From assembly GCA_030762175.1 (NCBI GenBank), contig CM060846.1, positions 309,600,512 to 309,664,511 on the forward strand: a stretch of 64,000 nucleotides of DNA, in the 5' to 3' direction. Under the pieces are notes generated by a model. It worked only from the letters and a program-made list of their open reading frames with translations, had not been told where the DNA came from and did not search any database. Each line of letters opens with the position of its first letter. The stretch's first letter is position 1. Below, in pieces: positions 49,741-61,963 of the stretch. The position numbers were made by a program, and so were the translations under genes. Source of the DNA: Metallyticus violacea (Eukaryota > Arthropoda > Insecta > Mantodea > Metallyticidae).

Positions 49741-51571
49741 GCCGAACGTAGTTTTTCCATTCCCGCGAAAAGTGAAAAGCTTACTAGAAATTAATGTAAT
49801 GACATTTAAAATGTGTCTAATTCACACTGCATTTCCGCTACTTTTATTGCTCTGATGCGTAATTTTAAATAAATTTATAGCTAGAAACATATGGGGTTAG
49901 CAGTCGAGCTTAGTTTCTTGGTACCTGCCACTTAGAAACTTATGAAACTCGTGTTTCTTGCGACCTCCTTAACTTTTGTCACTTGTGACAATATTGAAAA
50001 GCATAGAAAAATATCTAGTTCTTGTATAGATTCCATTCGATATCAATACCTCTTGAGTATGGAGGGCGTCGAGGTATCGAGACTATCAAGAACTCATCTG
50101 TGGCCATTTCCTCTGCAATGCTGTTAGTAAATTCGAACAGTTGCAACAGTTTTCTCTTGAATAATATACAGATTATTATTTGTCATGTTGTTCATTTCGC
50201 AAAAGCAATGATTTACCTCAAATTTCCGACATGTAGTTGGGGTGTTTTTCTCACCCTGCAGTCACTTAACGCAAAGAGAATATTGCAATTAATTTTTTTT
50301 TCAGTCCGACTGACTCTATAGCGAAGATGCGGAAGGTTTCCTTTCCAAACAACAACTTGCAATGCTTAATGTGATTTATATTATATGATTTTTATGTATT
50401 TGAATAGCTTGAAGTTATTGGTTTTATGAGTAATATAAAGTGAAACCCCTTGTCGCTTCAGAATGTAGGAGGTAGCTGAAAAGCAACGTAAGATATATCA
50501 GAAATTTTAAGAAGATCAAACACACTCAAGTTTTTGAGGCTGCCCGGACTATTAGCAGTAGTGAGTGCGCGCGCACAAACATATATAGCTTCCCTTTTTA
50601 TGTGATACCCTCTTCCTCTGCCGGTGTAGAAGTTGGGTGCAGAAAGAATGTGAAAAGCTTTGCCCCTTTTTAATCTTCAAAGTAGGCGATCAAAGCCGAG
50701 GCGGAGGACCTTGAGTAAGTGTGTGTATGTAAGGCCGAAATGTATCTCAGCAGGCAGATTTTCCCCTGCTATTGTAGCACGCTTCGCCCTTAACTCAGCC
50801 GGGAGTTATTTCATAGCAGTGGAAGTGGGTTCTCTTCCCCCATTCAACTCTCGCAGAACTTAATGAAGGGCATGAACATGACCTCGTGTGCAAAACATTG
50901 AGTTGCCACGCACCCCGCACGGGGTACACTGTGTGAAATTAATGGTTAACGTTGGCATGGTAAGTAAGTTACCAAGTAAGTTTGCCTTGGCTTGCTGCTA
51001 CAATTCTCTCTTAGTTTTCGGACCAAAGATCAGAATTATTCCCTTTCTGCCCCGATGGAGAAATGTAGAAATCCGAACTTTCTTTACTACGTATCGAAAC
51101 AACCTGCCCAGCTTTTTCTTTGAAGGCTGCATTTGCCTCAGAAATTGCCTAATGTGAAGTACGTGTTAGAGTTGCCATGTAGTGTTTCACAGAGAAAAAT
51201 ATCCGAATAACTGACAATGGAAAAGAGAAATTTGTATATATTTCATGCAATGGCAGCTGAACAATTATATTGTTTTGTGTTTATTAGCTATTCCAGAAGA
51301 ACTATTTATTGCTAGATGCCAGGGAAGAGGCCAAACGAAATAAAGCAAAGACTTAATTATGCTGGATATTTGGCAAGGTGTTCATAGAACGGCCTTATGT
51401 ACCGCAGTAAACCATACTAAACTTCCTACACAGAGCCGCAAATGCATAAGGCGGGACAGTCGAAATTTCACGAATGTTTCCCATTACTAACTTATTCAAA
51501 GATAGCTGACAGGTACTTGAGACGCGTTCATGACGATAAATGTTTCGCGATACGGTATGATAGATTCAGGT
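49741..51571. other. No supported gene; GC-richer patch at 50660-51160
   Basis: Two neighbouring plus-strand frames of 67 and 89 codons (50660-50863 and 50888-51157) lie in a patch with higher GC than its surroundings. They share no recognised domain or clear splice architecture. Confidence 0.35.
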
Positions 51572-51892
51572 CCAGTTGTATAAAAGTAGTTAGCGGGAGA
51601 TTACTTTTAACTGCAATTTAAAAAGGGACTAGAGGTTAGTCAATGTGTCTGTTGCTTAAAAGTAATCTCAGACTACGTAACCTCGGGGTTACAATGACCG
51701 TCAAACCTATGGCAACATCGCGAAATAATAGAGACATATCTATTTAGAGCGAGTTGATGTTCAGCTGTTCAACCTGAGAAATCAACAAATATTCCGTTTC
51801 CCGCCTTCTAGGCATTATTTTCTTCTTAATATGTCTTCAAACATGGATAATTCAAAGCGAATGTGAACAAATTTTAGCAAATGTGAGAAGGT

Positions 51893-51901
51893 AATTATTA
51901 A

Positions 51902-51941
<40 letters not shown>
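51893..51941. repeat. (TTA)n microsatellite inside the Harbinger element
   Basis: About 15 TTA units, located where the rest of the transposase would be expected. Confidence 0.95.
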
Positions 51942-51989
51942 GATTTGGCGCTAAAATATCAGGGGAATAATTGAAAAAAAAAAGATTGG

Positions 51990-52560
51990 GACTCAAATAA
52001 GAATAATGAAGATACATGGCGGGAAAATTCCAAAGAGTATAATTCTATTCTTAAGACTTCCACATTATAACCCCAAGGTGATATAATGAGTATGTGTGTG
52101 CAGTCTATAGCACCTAAAACTCCAGGAAAGTTGGGAATATCATAGAAGCACTACTTCTTATATCACCCTTTTCGGTTAGCATTTTAATGAACTGAGATCC
52201 GTGAACTTGCTCTGTTACCTTTATGGATAGTTTTACTGGTCGTTCCTTTCTCCAATTTAATATGTATCCAATAACTATTTGGAAACTCCATGTCGCATAG
52301 AACCTTAAAGTTAGCTAGTATTATGAGCAACGAATAATCATGAACATCTATTCAAAGCATGATTTCGCTTAGTTTGTGATTGTAATCGGGGACGTAACAT
52401 CTTTTCTAGTCCTTTGACATCTTTTGGTAAGCGAAATCGCATTTTTGATTATTTGGAATTCAGTTCTACGAGCGGATTATTTCTTTCATGAAACACACGA
52501 GGAACACGGTGAAATTCATCCTCGAATGAGATGTCGGAATAATCAGAAATCTTTACAATA
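51990..52560 (-). pseudogene. HARBI1-like Harbinger transposase, pseudogene
   Basis: Minus-strand reading starts with an acidic FEDEFHRVPRVFHERNNPL segment (about 52550-52470). After a stop comes MRFRLPKDVKGLEKML...RNHALN (about 52445-52350), which matches the helix-turn-helix entry of HARBI1-type proteins ('RFRFSKE..., RNHALSP'). Further on, in another frame, is FPGVLGAIDCTHI, then ISPWGYNVEVLR (about 52125-52060). The family has 'FPGVLGAIDGTHI' with the first catalytic Asp, then 'P..GDNAE.FRNRKG'. The Gly after that Asp is Cys here. Stops and frameshifts abound, and the second and third catalytic residues are absent. HARBI1-family proteins cleave DNA as DDE nucleases; this one is dead. Confidence 0.82.
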
Positions 52561-53435
52561 TATCGATTGTAAGGTTATTCCAATATAACCTGCAATTGAA
52601 TGCAACTCTGTTGTTATTACGCGGAAATGAAAAGTGAAATGTTGCAGAAACATTGTCCAAATGAGATTAAAATAAATGTGACTCAGCATTTTATTTATAC
52701 AGAAGCTGTTATGCTTCTGTACTCTGAGAAATGCTATATTTAACAATTACTAAACTTTAGTTTGTGCTTTAATTTGTAAAATTTCGTGAGTTATATTTTA
52801 TTTAAGGTTAAGTGGAAATAATCTTAGATTAATGTTTATATAATCAACAACTTTAAGTTAAGTATAACTGTTAATTTTATACCCTAAACTCAAGTTAACT
52901 CTTTATACAACTGGCTGGATTATATCGTGCTGCATGATGAATACGAAACGTGAGATGGGCCAGGGCAACCCAGTTACCACTTTGTCCGCCATTATCTCAC
53001 ATACGGCCGCTGGCACATGAACGTGTGTTTCCTCGGTGGAAGTCGAGCAATACTGCAACTTACCAGTGTACTGCCGCAACTTTTATATGTTGTTTAGGTG
53101 ACAAACAAAATGGAATTTTGCCACCCGTGTCATAGAAACTGAATTTTGTCACACTTTTGTCATAACTTCATTGTTATCAACTTTTATTTAATTAGGAAGT
53201 AGTGTATGGTTATTACACTTTTAATGGCTATAAGGACGACATTAGCATGTACGGTCGTAAGGCCCATGCGACAGTTGTATTTATTTGAGTGTATCTTAAA
53301 ATCGTATAATAAAACATCCATTACTATTACTATTTAACCGGATAAAAGTTATTCATTATATAATGTATTTAATATTTTTTAAAAAAAATTACAGTGGCGG
53401 TTCTAAAATCAAAACACACTATTATAAAAGTAGTG

Positions 53436-53438
<3 letters not shown>

Positions 53439-53481
<43 letters not shown>
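53439..53481. repeat. (TAA)n microsatellite
   Basis: About 14 units; gives a poly-Ile run in a chance frame. Confidence 0.97.
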
Positions 53482-53483
<2 letters not shown>

Positions 53484-53670
53484 GTTTTAAAACACTTTTT
53501 AAGATTCATTTGCCTAATTATCCATACTGGCAACCCTGCAGCAATGTTACATGTTAGGCCGAAAGAAAATTAATAACAGCTGATATCAATCAATGGGCAT
53601 GTCGAAGTACATACTATTAGTGCTAGAAAATTACATTCGTGTATTGGTGAAATATGTAAAATAAATGAAA

Positions 53671-53726
53671 TAATAATAATAATTATAATAATAATTATAA
53701 TAATAATTATAATAATAATAATAATA

Positions 53727-53766
<40 letters not shown>
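53671..53766. repeat. Compound (TAA)n / (TAATTA)n microsatellite
   Basis: A TAA array interrupted by three regularly spaced ATTATAATAATA variants and one TAG, about 95 bp. It lies 190 bp from the preceding TAA array. Confidence 0.95.
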
Positions 53767-53769
<3 letters not shown>

Positions 53770-56189
53770 TAAAACGCAAAAATTTTATTTGTAGTTTTAC
53801 GCCGCCACAAGCAACTAAAACTTAAAATACCATCCCTATGATAATACGTAGTACATTATTCAGAGCTTTTGCTAACGTTTCTTCCATTCTCCTTCAAGTG
53901 AAATACGCGATCTAGTTCGTTGAAACAAGAAATATTTCGGAATAACTTAAACAAATTTAATGCATAGTCATTGATTTATTTGTAAATATTAAGGGTTGTT
54001 AATAAATTATGAGGTATCACGTGTTAAAAGTTGTTTTATTGTTTCTTTTTGCCAGTATTCTACTCACAAAATAGAATGCCCCTTTAACACCTGTATCATA
54101 TTAAATAATTCTCAAATTACCATATCGAGATGTAATTATTGTTTACCTGGTTCTATAATTTAAAGTATAAGTTCCGCGGCACTGAAAAATACAATTGAAG
54201 ATCAATGAAGCTATGGAACTTTGCAGCACTTTTCAGCTCTGATTTTTAAATTAAACATGTTTATGCAAAATGGAGTGTACCGAGCAATCTCCTATTTTGC
54301 AGTTCACCAATAATATTATTAATAAACCTTTACCCAGTTTTCCGTTTAATCCATGACAGTGAGCTTTCTCACTTAGTTGTTACGATAAGCGTATTTTCTT
54401 TACCTGCAATATTACCGAGTTCCATCTTGGCTATTTCATCTCTTCGACAAGCTCCACCGACGCCAATTATTAAAAGGAATTGGAAATATTACAATTATGA
54501 CTCTACAGTGTACATTTCAAATGCATTGAGATAGACATGAAAATGTGCTTTATATTTTATATCGCAAAGTTTATTAAACGTGTAGTATGTCAAAGTGATA
54601 TGCGAAATATTAAACAATACCCATTGAAATAGAATCTGGCACATTATAATACGATTTAGTTTTTAAAGTAGTTGATAATCTGTTGTAAATCTTTATTACC
54701 AAAGAAAGCCTGGTCTAGTAACAACAAACGAATTCCCAACATTCAGGAATCTCTTTCAGACTTGCGACATGGCCATCTTCTCATAATATTTCTACAATTT
54801 TACTGATCTGTTGGTATATTTGCTTCAAAACTTTGTGGCACTGTTGCAACACTCTCATGAATAATCCTCATGCAATAATAAAGTTATAAATAGTTATGAG
54901 AATATATGCAACTGCATATTTGTATTGGAACGTATATCTTAATAAAACTTGATAGTTTGTTTCGTGTTTAGATGCATATATGTGCATATCTTGAGCTTTA
55001 GAGTAACACATGTCGTTCTTATTTATAATTGTTATAACGAACCGATTTATTATTTGGTAACTTGAACTGTGCCATAACAACGTTTTAGGAAGCACTGCTT
55101 ATGACAATTCATAATTAGATATCACAAAAATTGCAGGTGTGCAACAAATAAACAAAGAGCACACAAAATATCTGCAAAAGAAAAAATTAATTTCTTGGCA
55201 ATTATTTAGAATTTGTAAAGTACAAATTGCGAACGTTCTCCCAAAGAATGATGGTCTGAAGGAACTGGGGGAAAATAGCAAAGTTCTTCAACGATGTGGA
55301 CATTAACTCTAGATTGTTAACAATTACAGATTCTGTCCCCTCACCTTATGTGATGTGGAAAGGGCATTTTCTTTCCTAGGCACAAGTTTATTTTACGAGC
55401 AGGAGAAATAAGCTGGTCATGAAAACTTGGAAATAATTATTACATCACAAAGTTTCATACACTCAGTAACTGGGAATAACTAAGGAATTTCAGTGCACAT
55501 TGTTAAACCTAATTATTTAATATTTCGTTAATAATGCTAGCTGTTTTCATTTCTTATGAGGTAGGATAATATAAATAATGTCGCAGACACACCAGCTTTT
55601 AGTGCATACGTAGTGCATATTTTGGTATTTTAAGGCCATACCTAGTAATGTTAAGTGCATTTTTAAATGCATGTTTTAAAAAACTAAGTGCAGACATTTC
55701 TCACCTTCTAGTTATAAGACATCCTGAAGATAGACAGAGTATGACATAATGTCACCGTAATTTTGAATTAATTATGACCAGTAGCAGAAAATAAGGATTA
55801 AAAATATAAAGTAGTTCATTTTCTAAATCTCGAAATAGTCTTAATCATTCTTAAATATTTAAGAACTGATTTATTTGAGAAAAGCGAAAGAAATTCATAA
55901 ATTGGTTATGCCATCTATATGTCGAAGAACACACAGAAGGTTCTTGCTTTAAAGAAAGAGATAGAGAAACACATTATTTTACCCCACTAGGATCATTGGA
56001 TTAGATTATTTTGTAGGGACAGAAAAGGATATTTCAATACTTCAGTCTCACTCAACGCTAATGGTTTGTGCCTATGCCTCTAGTGGGTCACCTCCGGGAG
56101 GAACGAATGGGGTGAGGGAAACACAGGATAACCAGAATCGATGGGTATTGAAAAACGGACATAGATGAATTTTCTAAAATTGCTGCCAA

Positions 56190-56306
56190 ATAGAATACCC
56201 TAACACCGGCGGAACCCCAACCAAGGAATTCGAGCCCCTCAGAAGGTTCAGTTCCATACCAGACTCCAGGACATTAATAAAGTGCAGTTTACCGTCACAC
56301 CACACC
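56190..56306 (-). repeat. SINE-D copy 2
   Basis: Minus strand: GTGTGGTGTGACGGTAAACTGC (A-box region), CTTCTGAGGGGCTCGAATTCC (B-box region) and GGTTCCGCCGG, parallel to the copy at 45071. Sequence further on, to about 56040, may be its body but is not shared clearly with copy 1. Confidence 0.6.
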
Positions 56307-56369
56307 AGTTCACTTCTTCCTGTCTTTATACTCTAACAGCGCAAAAGGAATGAAATAACTGAAATGGGA

Positions 56370-56508
56370 GAGGGGAAAATTCGCAGAAAAGCGACTAGGG
56401 AAAACCGCAAACAAATCTTAAGTTAGGGATGACCAGCTCCAAGGGATTTGAAACCAGAACCTCTCGAAAGCGAGTCTCAAGCGCTACCTCATGAGCCACT
56501 ACTGTCCG
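56370..56508 (-). repeat. SINE-E-like, tRNA-derived
   Basis: Minus strand: AGTGGCTCATGAGGTAGCGC (A-box region), TCTGGTTTCAAATCCC (B-box region) and, farther on, GCGGTTTTCCCTAG. The last is similar to the GGAGTTTTCCCTTA body of the 57800 copy. Family membership is weaker than for the other two. Confidence 0.5.
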
Positions 56509-57018
56509 TCTCAATACCATAGCTCAAGTGATACAATATTTGGTGATCACTGAAATACATACGGCAATGAATCTGTTGAGATCATTAGCAAAATGTTCCA
56601 CTTCATTACAAGAATATTCTGTACCACAATGTGCAGTCTAAATGTGCTTCCTCATTTGCTCAGTGGGTAGAATAAAGTGCTGATACAGATATAGAGCTTA
56701 ATTTCACTGCATTTGATAAATGATCTTAAACTTTTCCATTATGTTTTATAAAAATAAAGAGAGTGTGTTAAGGTCTCGTTAAGAGAGAACTTGAGCCAGC
56801 ACTAAGAGACCCTTTCTCTGTTGGGCTGCCAGGGGCTTATTTTACTCTCAGTAACAATGAGAAATATATCTAACTTTGTTTTCGCTTGATAAAGCGGTCA
56901 TTTATATTAAAATATAAGTTGTAAAAAAGAATATATTAACTGTTCTATATTGATGGAACATTAAATTAACGTTGTCACATTCTGAGACTAGGAACCTATT
57001 TATTCACCACAGGCTGAA

Positions 57019-57298
57019 CCGCCACGAGTGGCCGAGGTCGTTAAGGCGCGGACTCGTGAGCGGGAGGTCTGGGTTCGAATATCGCCAGGACCGTCCTCCC
57101 TGATTGAGGTTTTTTCCAGGTTTTCCTCAGTCCTCATAAATGGCAAATGCCGGGGAGGTACCCTAAACTTAGGCCTGGAACGATTCCTTCCTTAAAAATA
57201 AATCCGTTCCCAATATATCATTTCATTTCATGTGTCATCAGGGTCCATCGCCTGTGGTGCCTCTGTAGCAGAAATGGGCGTTAAACACCATTCATTCC
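57019..57298 (+). repeat. SINE-B copy 6, full length
   Basis: Cleanest head of the family: TGGCCGAGGTCGTTAAGGCG and B-box GGGTTCGAATATC, tRNA-Leu/Ser-like. Flanked by CCACAGGCTG at 57008-57017 and 57301-57310, an exact 10 bp duplication within a slightly longer imperfect one. Confidence 0.93.
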
Positions 57299-57799
57299 TA
57301 CCACAGGCTGGCGTGCGCTAACGAGTCCAAGGTCTTATGCTCACACTTTACATCTGACTACAACAACCATGGACGGAGCATATTTCCATAACGTTTTGTA
57401 TATTTCTTTTTAGATATTCTTTGAAATATGGCGACATCAATTATTACTAGCCACATAACCCATGTTAAATTGACAATTGCAATAGATAATTCGCCGAGTT
57501 CAACCTGTACAGTAGTTTTAACCTATTTTAGGTCTCACTAAATTGTGCTCATTTAAGTTTATTATAATGTGCTGGGGTTCAAACTAAGATAAACAGAACC
57601 AAATTGCATTCACTACTCTGCTCACTTAAAAGCAGCCACTCCAATTTACAGTAATAATAGCTAAGCGGTAGGACGTCCATGAAGAAAGACAATTCGGATA
57701 GATGTGCTTTAAGAATAAATTTATAGTACGAGGTTTTTAACTCCAATGCCAGTGGTTAATACCTTCTAATCATAATTTAATGAGATAATGTCCGTGAGT

Positions 57800-57940
57800 G
57801 CCTAAAGCTACATCGCATTGAGGGTAAGGGAAAACTCCGAAAATAACCCACCTAGACAGTTTGATTGTAATAGGATTCGAACCTATGCTCTTCGTTTTAC
57901 AGCCAGTTGCAGATCGACACGATAACCTACTTACCCATAG
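57800..57940 (-). repeat. SINE-E copy with tRNA-like head
   Basis: Minus strand: TAGGTTATCGTGTCGATCTG (A-box-like), AGGTTCGAATCCT (perfect B-box), then TTTTCGGAGTTTTCCCTTACCC. The head is close to a real tRNA, but the 5' and 3' acceptor halves do not pair convincingly. Confidence 0.6.
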
Positions 57941-60900
57941 ATTTTCTGGAAAACTTATATCACTTATCTAATATTTATTTACGCGTCCGTTTCTAAATCA
58001 TTCTTGAACAAAGTATGGAACGAAGTAAATATTAAAATCCCTTGTAAATAAATTTCTTTTATAGAGCGGCCCAAAAATTGTTTTAAAACTAAAGTATTTA
58101 AATAAAATGTAACTGTGAAACATATTAAATATTCAATTTAATTGTACAATCATAAAATATTGCATTGAAAAAAGGAAATCATACATACATAAGGTCAGGC
58201 TGATATATGTCACATCTTTATAAATTTTGATCATTTATAATGCTCAATCATTTAAAACTATGTAGGAATTTTATTTTATGCTACAATAGTTTCATTTACG
58301 GTTTAGGTGTGAAAAATGAGTAACATTCTTTTTCTGTGCAGTGTTTGTTTGCCCAACATGCCTCCCTTGTGTGTCGAACGGACCTCAAACACATCCGAAC
58401 CAACTTGTTGCACCACAAGCGTTCTTGAGTCCCTAAAGGCCATTTAAATAACCAGTTTTCAGAACAAAAGGAAGAATGGTGCTATAGAAGATTTAGATAT
58501 TATTGTCAAAGTATGTCGTCACGAAATATCAACATTCTATTCATTCTGAGTAAGAACGAATACGAAAAGAAGACAAAACTAGGGTATAAAAGCACACAAG
58601 ATAAGCTTAGTCGCATTCTTCAAGAAAACATCTTTATCATTCCCCACTTGTACCATTTTCTGTGGCAGAAGTTCACAACAGAGAAACAGTCATCTTAATG
58701 GCGTATTTTTTCCGTTTAATTCCAGTATGTGTGCGTTTTTAGAGTTGGTAGAACCTACACTCTGAAAAATTGTTACCCCATTGTGCCAAGTGCATAATTT
58801 ACAGAGGCGACAATTTCCATTTGATAAAAATCTCTCTTTCTCCTATGGTGAACGCAAGAAATTTACAGCTCTTTATGCTAACCTCTAGGCTATAAAACGA
58901 AGGAAATGCTGGTCTGGCGTAGAAAAATGCTGCGGTGTAAATGCTTACAATTACAGTTTATGAACGTGTGGCTTGATTATTGGTTAGTATGGACATTTGC
59001 GCGTATTTTGTCGGTTCCCTGGTAGCAAACTTTTGGTTAATCTACAAGGTGCTTGAAGAAAGGAAAGTTAAGAAAAGCACGGAAGAAAGAAAAGAAGCAG
59101 GGGAAATAAGAAACGAAAAGAGGACTAATGGGGCAACAGGGGAACCTTTGAATCTGAACTTATCTTGTATCTCCCGGAGTTAGGCAAATGGAAAGTATTC
59201 CCACAGTAGCTGTTGTATTTGTAGCGTGATAATTTCCGTGAACTGGATTCAGTGCGCTTGTTGGACAAAATGCTCTACATGTACACAGTTTAACGTCTAA
59301 AACATTTATTTAGAACGGCAATTTGCTTTTACGAATTAGACAGGAACGTGGGGGGGGGGATAAAGACCTATTCAACATAATGCCTAGACGTACAATAGCG
59401 TAATTATCGGTAAATGACTTAAATTTAAACATGTTTATATGCGACAATAAAATAAATGATAATTTGCATTATCTTTGCGCAAGAAAATGAGTTGGGATAT
59501 GTAATTTTATTTCTTGTTACTTTTCTCATATTTAACTCATATCTAAATCACGCTATAGAACATTTAATGAGTTCTATTCTGTATTCGGATATTATTGCAT
59601 TCTCTTTGTTGCATTAAATACAACAATATCAATTGTATTATATTTTCAAGGATGATAATTCGAAAAATACAATTTTATTTTTGGTATTTTTCCATGTTTG
59701 GAACAAGTCCTAATATATTTTTCACATAATATACATGTTTTAGAAAATTGCTGGCTTTTATTCTGTACTTAGAGTATTTTTTGCATTTTCTTTGTTGTGT
59801 TAAATATAAAATATTTTCTATAAATTAAAAAATAATATTTTCTATTAACGTTCTAAAATTAAAGCTTGTTGCATTATGTTAAGCTACATAATCCACCTTT
59901 CCTTCCTTTCCCTTATCCCCTCTTTCCTTTTTTACATGATGCCTATATTTTGGCAAATTTCTCCAAAAAACTAATTACCGCTCATTGATTGGAGCATGTA
60001 GTGGCATTGCTTTTAACTGATTGTTTTCCAATCTCGTTTTCGAAGTATTATTAAGCTGTCTGGTGGAAAACATCTTTTTAAACTTCTTGCTTGGATGAAC
60101 TACCAGTCCGTGCCTTGGGTCCGCTATCAATGCGGTGCGTCTCCTAGATAACCTTACTTTTTAATTTTTTTCGGGTGGGGCAGCCAGTGACCCAGATATT
60201 GAATGAATTCTATTGTTAAATGAGGTAAATAATATCATTTATTTCTGTAAACAGCTTTTAATTCTGATATCTTTTGAGAAAATTATTAAAAAATTATTTT
60301 GGTTATGGGTAAAATTATGAAATTTCCTGGATTTTTACGGAATTTAGATATTGGTTATGTTTGTTTTTTAATTTTTTTGAAGAAATTAAGTTAAGGTAAA
60401 ACCATGAAAAATTCCTTTAACGTACTTTCAATTTGAACATTGTGCTTTAGGAAAGTAAATAAGACATTCTTCCTTTTCATTATATGTAAAATTCCTTTGG
60501 CATACCTTTAAGATAAAGAAATGCGATATTATTTAGCTGTATTAAAGTTCCAGATGTAATTTTGTTGCACAGTTGTATTTTGTCACGTTCTAAGGTGCAA
60601 TTTCTATGAATTTATTTTTTAGCTTTTATTAATTTGATATTACATCCTATTTTTATTGCACATTCATTTACCCACTCCATTAACTAGCAGTAGTAACAAA
60701 TGGTCGTATACAGATTTAAACTCAATATTTTACTTTTAAGTTCTCATCAGAGTACATTCAAAACTTTGCTGTGAGAGCTTTACGTTCTGCGTTTCGTATA
60801 AAGTTTTAAAACAGCTGTTATAATAGTTGCGAATTGCTAAATTTTGCCAAGACAAAGTATTTATTGGACGTCAGTACTACTGGGTTTTTCATGGTTTTGT

Positions 60901-61252
60901 CGCCCGTTTCACGACTGCTGGGGGTTTTGATAGTAGTTCTAGGCCAAGCGGATGTAATATCTGTGTAAATGATTCAAGTTCTCGCAATTACAACTACAAG
61001 TGCAATGAAAATTAGCACGTACCTTATGACAGAAGAGGTTAAAAGTTTATCCTGCTACATGCATATATTTCTGGTCTCTTTTTTAAAATGTCTTTCATAC
61101 TTGTCAGCTTATCTTATAAACTGAGCCGCTTTCTCGCCTGATATTTTCTTATAGCTCTTCTAATATGTGGGAGGTTTGTTTCATACATTTTGTTTTTCAA
61201 TGTTCCCCATAAATGGAAACATAAATTTGCATATATACATATATACATACAT
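57941..61252. other. No gene or recognised repeat seen
   Basis: Contains a run of 10 G (59350-59359). Chance frames at 58513-58698, 58980-59183 and 60827-61015. Confidence 0.45.
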
Positions 61253-61503
61253 AAATGAAAAATAATGTAACACTATTAACAATGTAACTAAAATAACAAT
61301 AACTAGCAAAACAGAAAAGGATAAAACACTTAGAAAAAGTCACAGATTAGTAATAGCTATATTTCCGACTGCTCGAGTTCTTTTTTGGCAAGAAGACGAG
61401 TATTGACTAATCTGTGACATTTTATGAGTGTTTTATCTTTTTCTGCTTTTCTAGTTATTGTTATTTTAGTTACATGTTAAAAGTGTTACATAATTTTTCA
61501 TTT
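61253..61503. repeat. Hairpin element with ~98 bp arms
   Basis: The left arm (61253-61351) and right arm (61406-61503) are nearly perfect reverse complements. Pairs include AAATGAAAAATAATGTAACACT with AGTGTTACATAATTTTTCATTT, CTAAAATAACAATAACTAG with CTAGTTATTGTTATTTTAG, and GTCACAGATTAGT with ACTAATCTGTGAC. The loop is 54 bp. High arm identity suggests a fairly young foldback MITE or a local inverted duplication. The 75-codon frame over the right arm is not supported as a gene. Confidence 0.9.
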
Positions 61504-61808
61504 ATATTGTTTGCACCTCTGGTATTGCTTTTAATTTGGCTTATTAACTTAAATTTGCTTTTGTGTGTTTTGGTTTTGACCTCTTTACTATGTATGTATT
61601 ATTCTTTAAATATTATTTCTTACTTTCTTTGTGTTTTATAAAACGCTTTATTGTTATTAAGCTGTTGTCATTTACTCTTCTTATACTATGACATCTATCC
61701 AAGGTAATCATATATACCGAGGCTGCCAAAAAATGTATACGCATTTTCACAGTAGGTATCTATTTAATATATTTCAAAGTTAGACCGAAAACAATAGTAA
61801 TGTGTAGT

Positions 61809-61957
61809 ATGATGTTGTGTAAACAGATATAACTTACATACATAATGATAACGTTGCTACGTGACAGATAAATCAACAATGAACAGATGAAGTCAAGGTG
61901 TCATATGATGTTCTGTAAACAGATGTGACTCACATTACGTCATGATAGCGTTGCTAC
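61809..61957. repeat. Direct repeat pair in the 5' region of mariner-3
   Basis: Units 61809-61860 and 61905-61957 both read ATGATGTT(G/C)TGTAAACAG...GATA(A)(C/G)CGTTGCTAC, about 85% identical and 96 bp apart. Subterminal repeats in this position can be transposase-binding sites, but that is inference. Confidence 0.8.
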
Positions 61958-61963
61958 AACAAA

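Larger units (their letters stand above)
51572..52914 (-). mobile_element. PIF/Harbinger DNA transposon, decayed, TIR-bounded
   Basis: The ends are inverted copies: CCAGTTGTATAAAAGTAGTTA at 51572 and, reverse-complemented, CCAGTTGTATAAAGAGTTAAC ending at 52914. Between them the minus strand carries Harbinger transposase motifs. At about 1.34 kb it is shorter than typical autonomous Harbingers (around 3 kb or more, with two genes). The C-terminal half of the transposase is missing, and a TTA microsatellite sits there instead. The usual 3 bp target duplication was not resolved. Confidence 0.75.
52915..56189. other. AT-rich sequence with microsatellites, no gene seen
   Basis: A GC-richer stretch at about 52945-53140 beside the Harbinger end has no recognised content. 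Frames made of Ile or Asn runs come from the microsatellites. Confidence 0.45.

Noticed and set aside
53570..53779. Poly-isoleucine protein on the minus strand
   Set aside because: A translation of the TAA microsatellite.
57800..57940. A genuine tRNA gene on the minus strand (perfect B-box)
   Set aside because: The A-box is off-consensus, acceptor halves do not pair, and a SINE-like body follows.
61414..61641. 75-codon hydrophobic frame resembling a membrane protein
   Set aside because: It starts in the right arm of a hairpin repeat; T-rich DNA translates to Leu/Phe/Ile by default.
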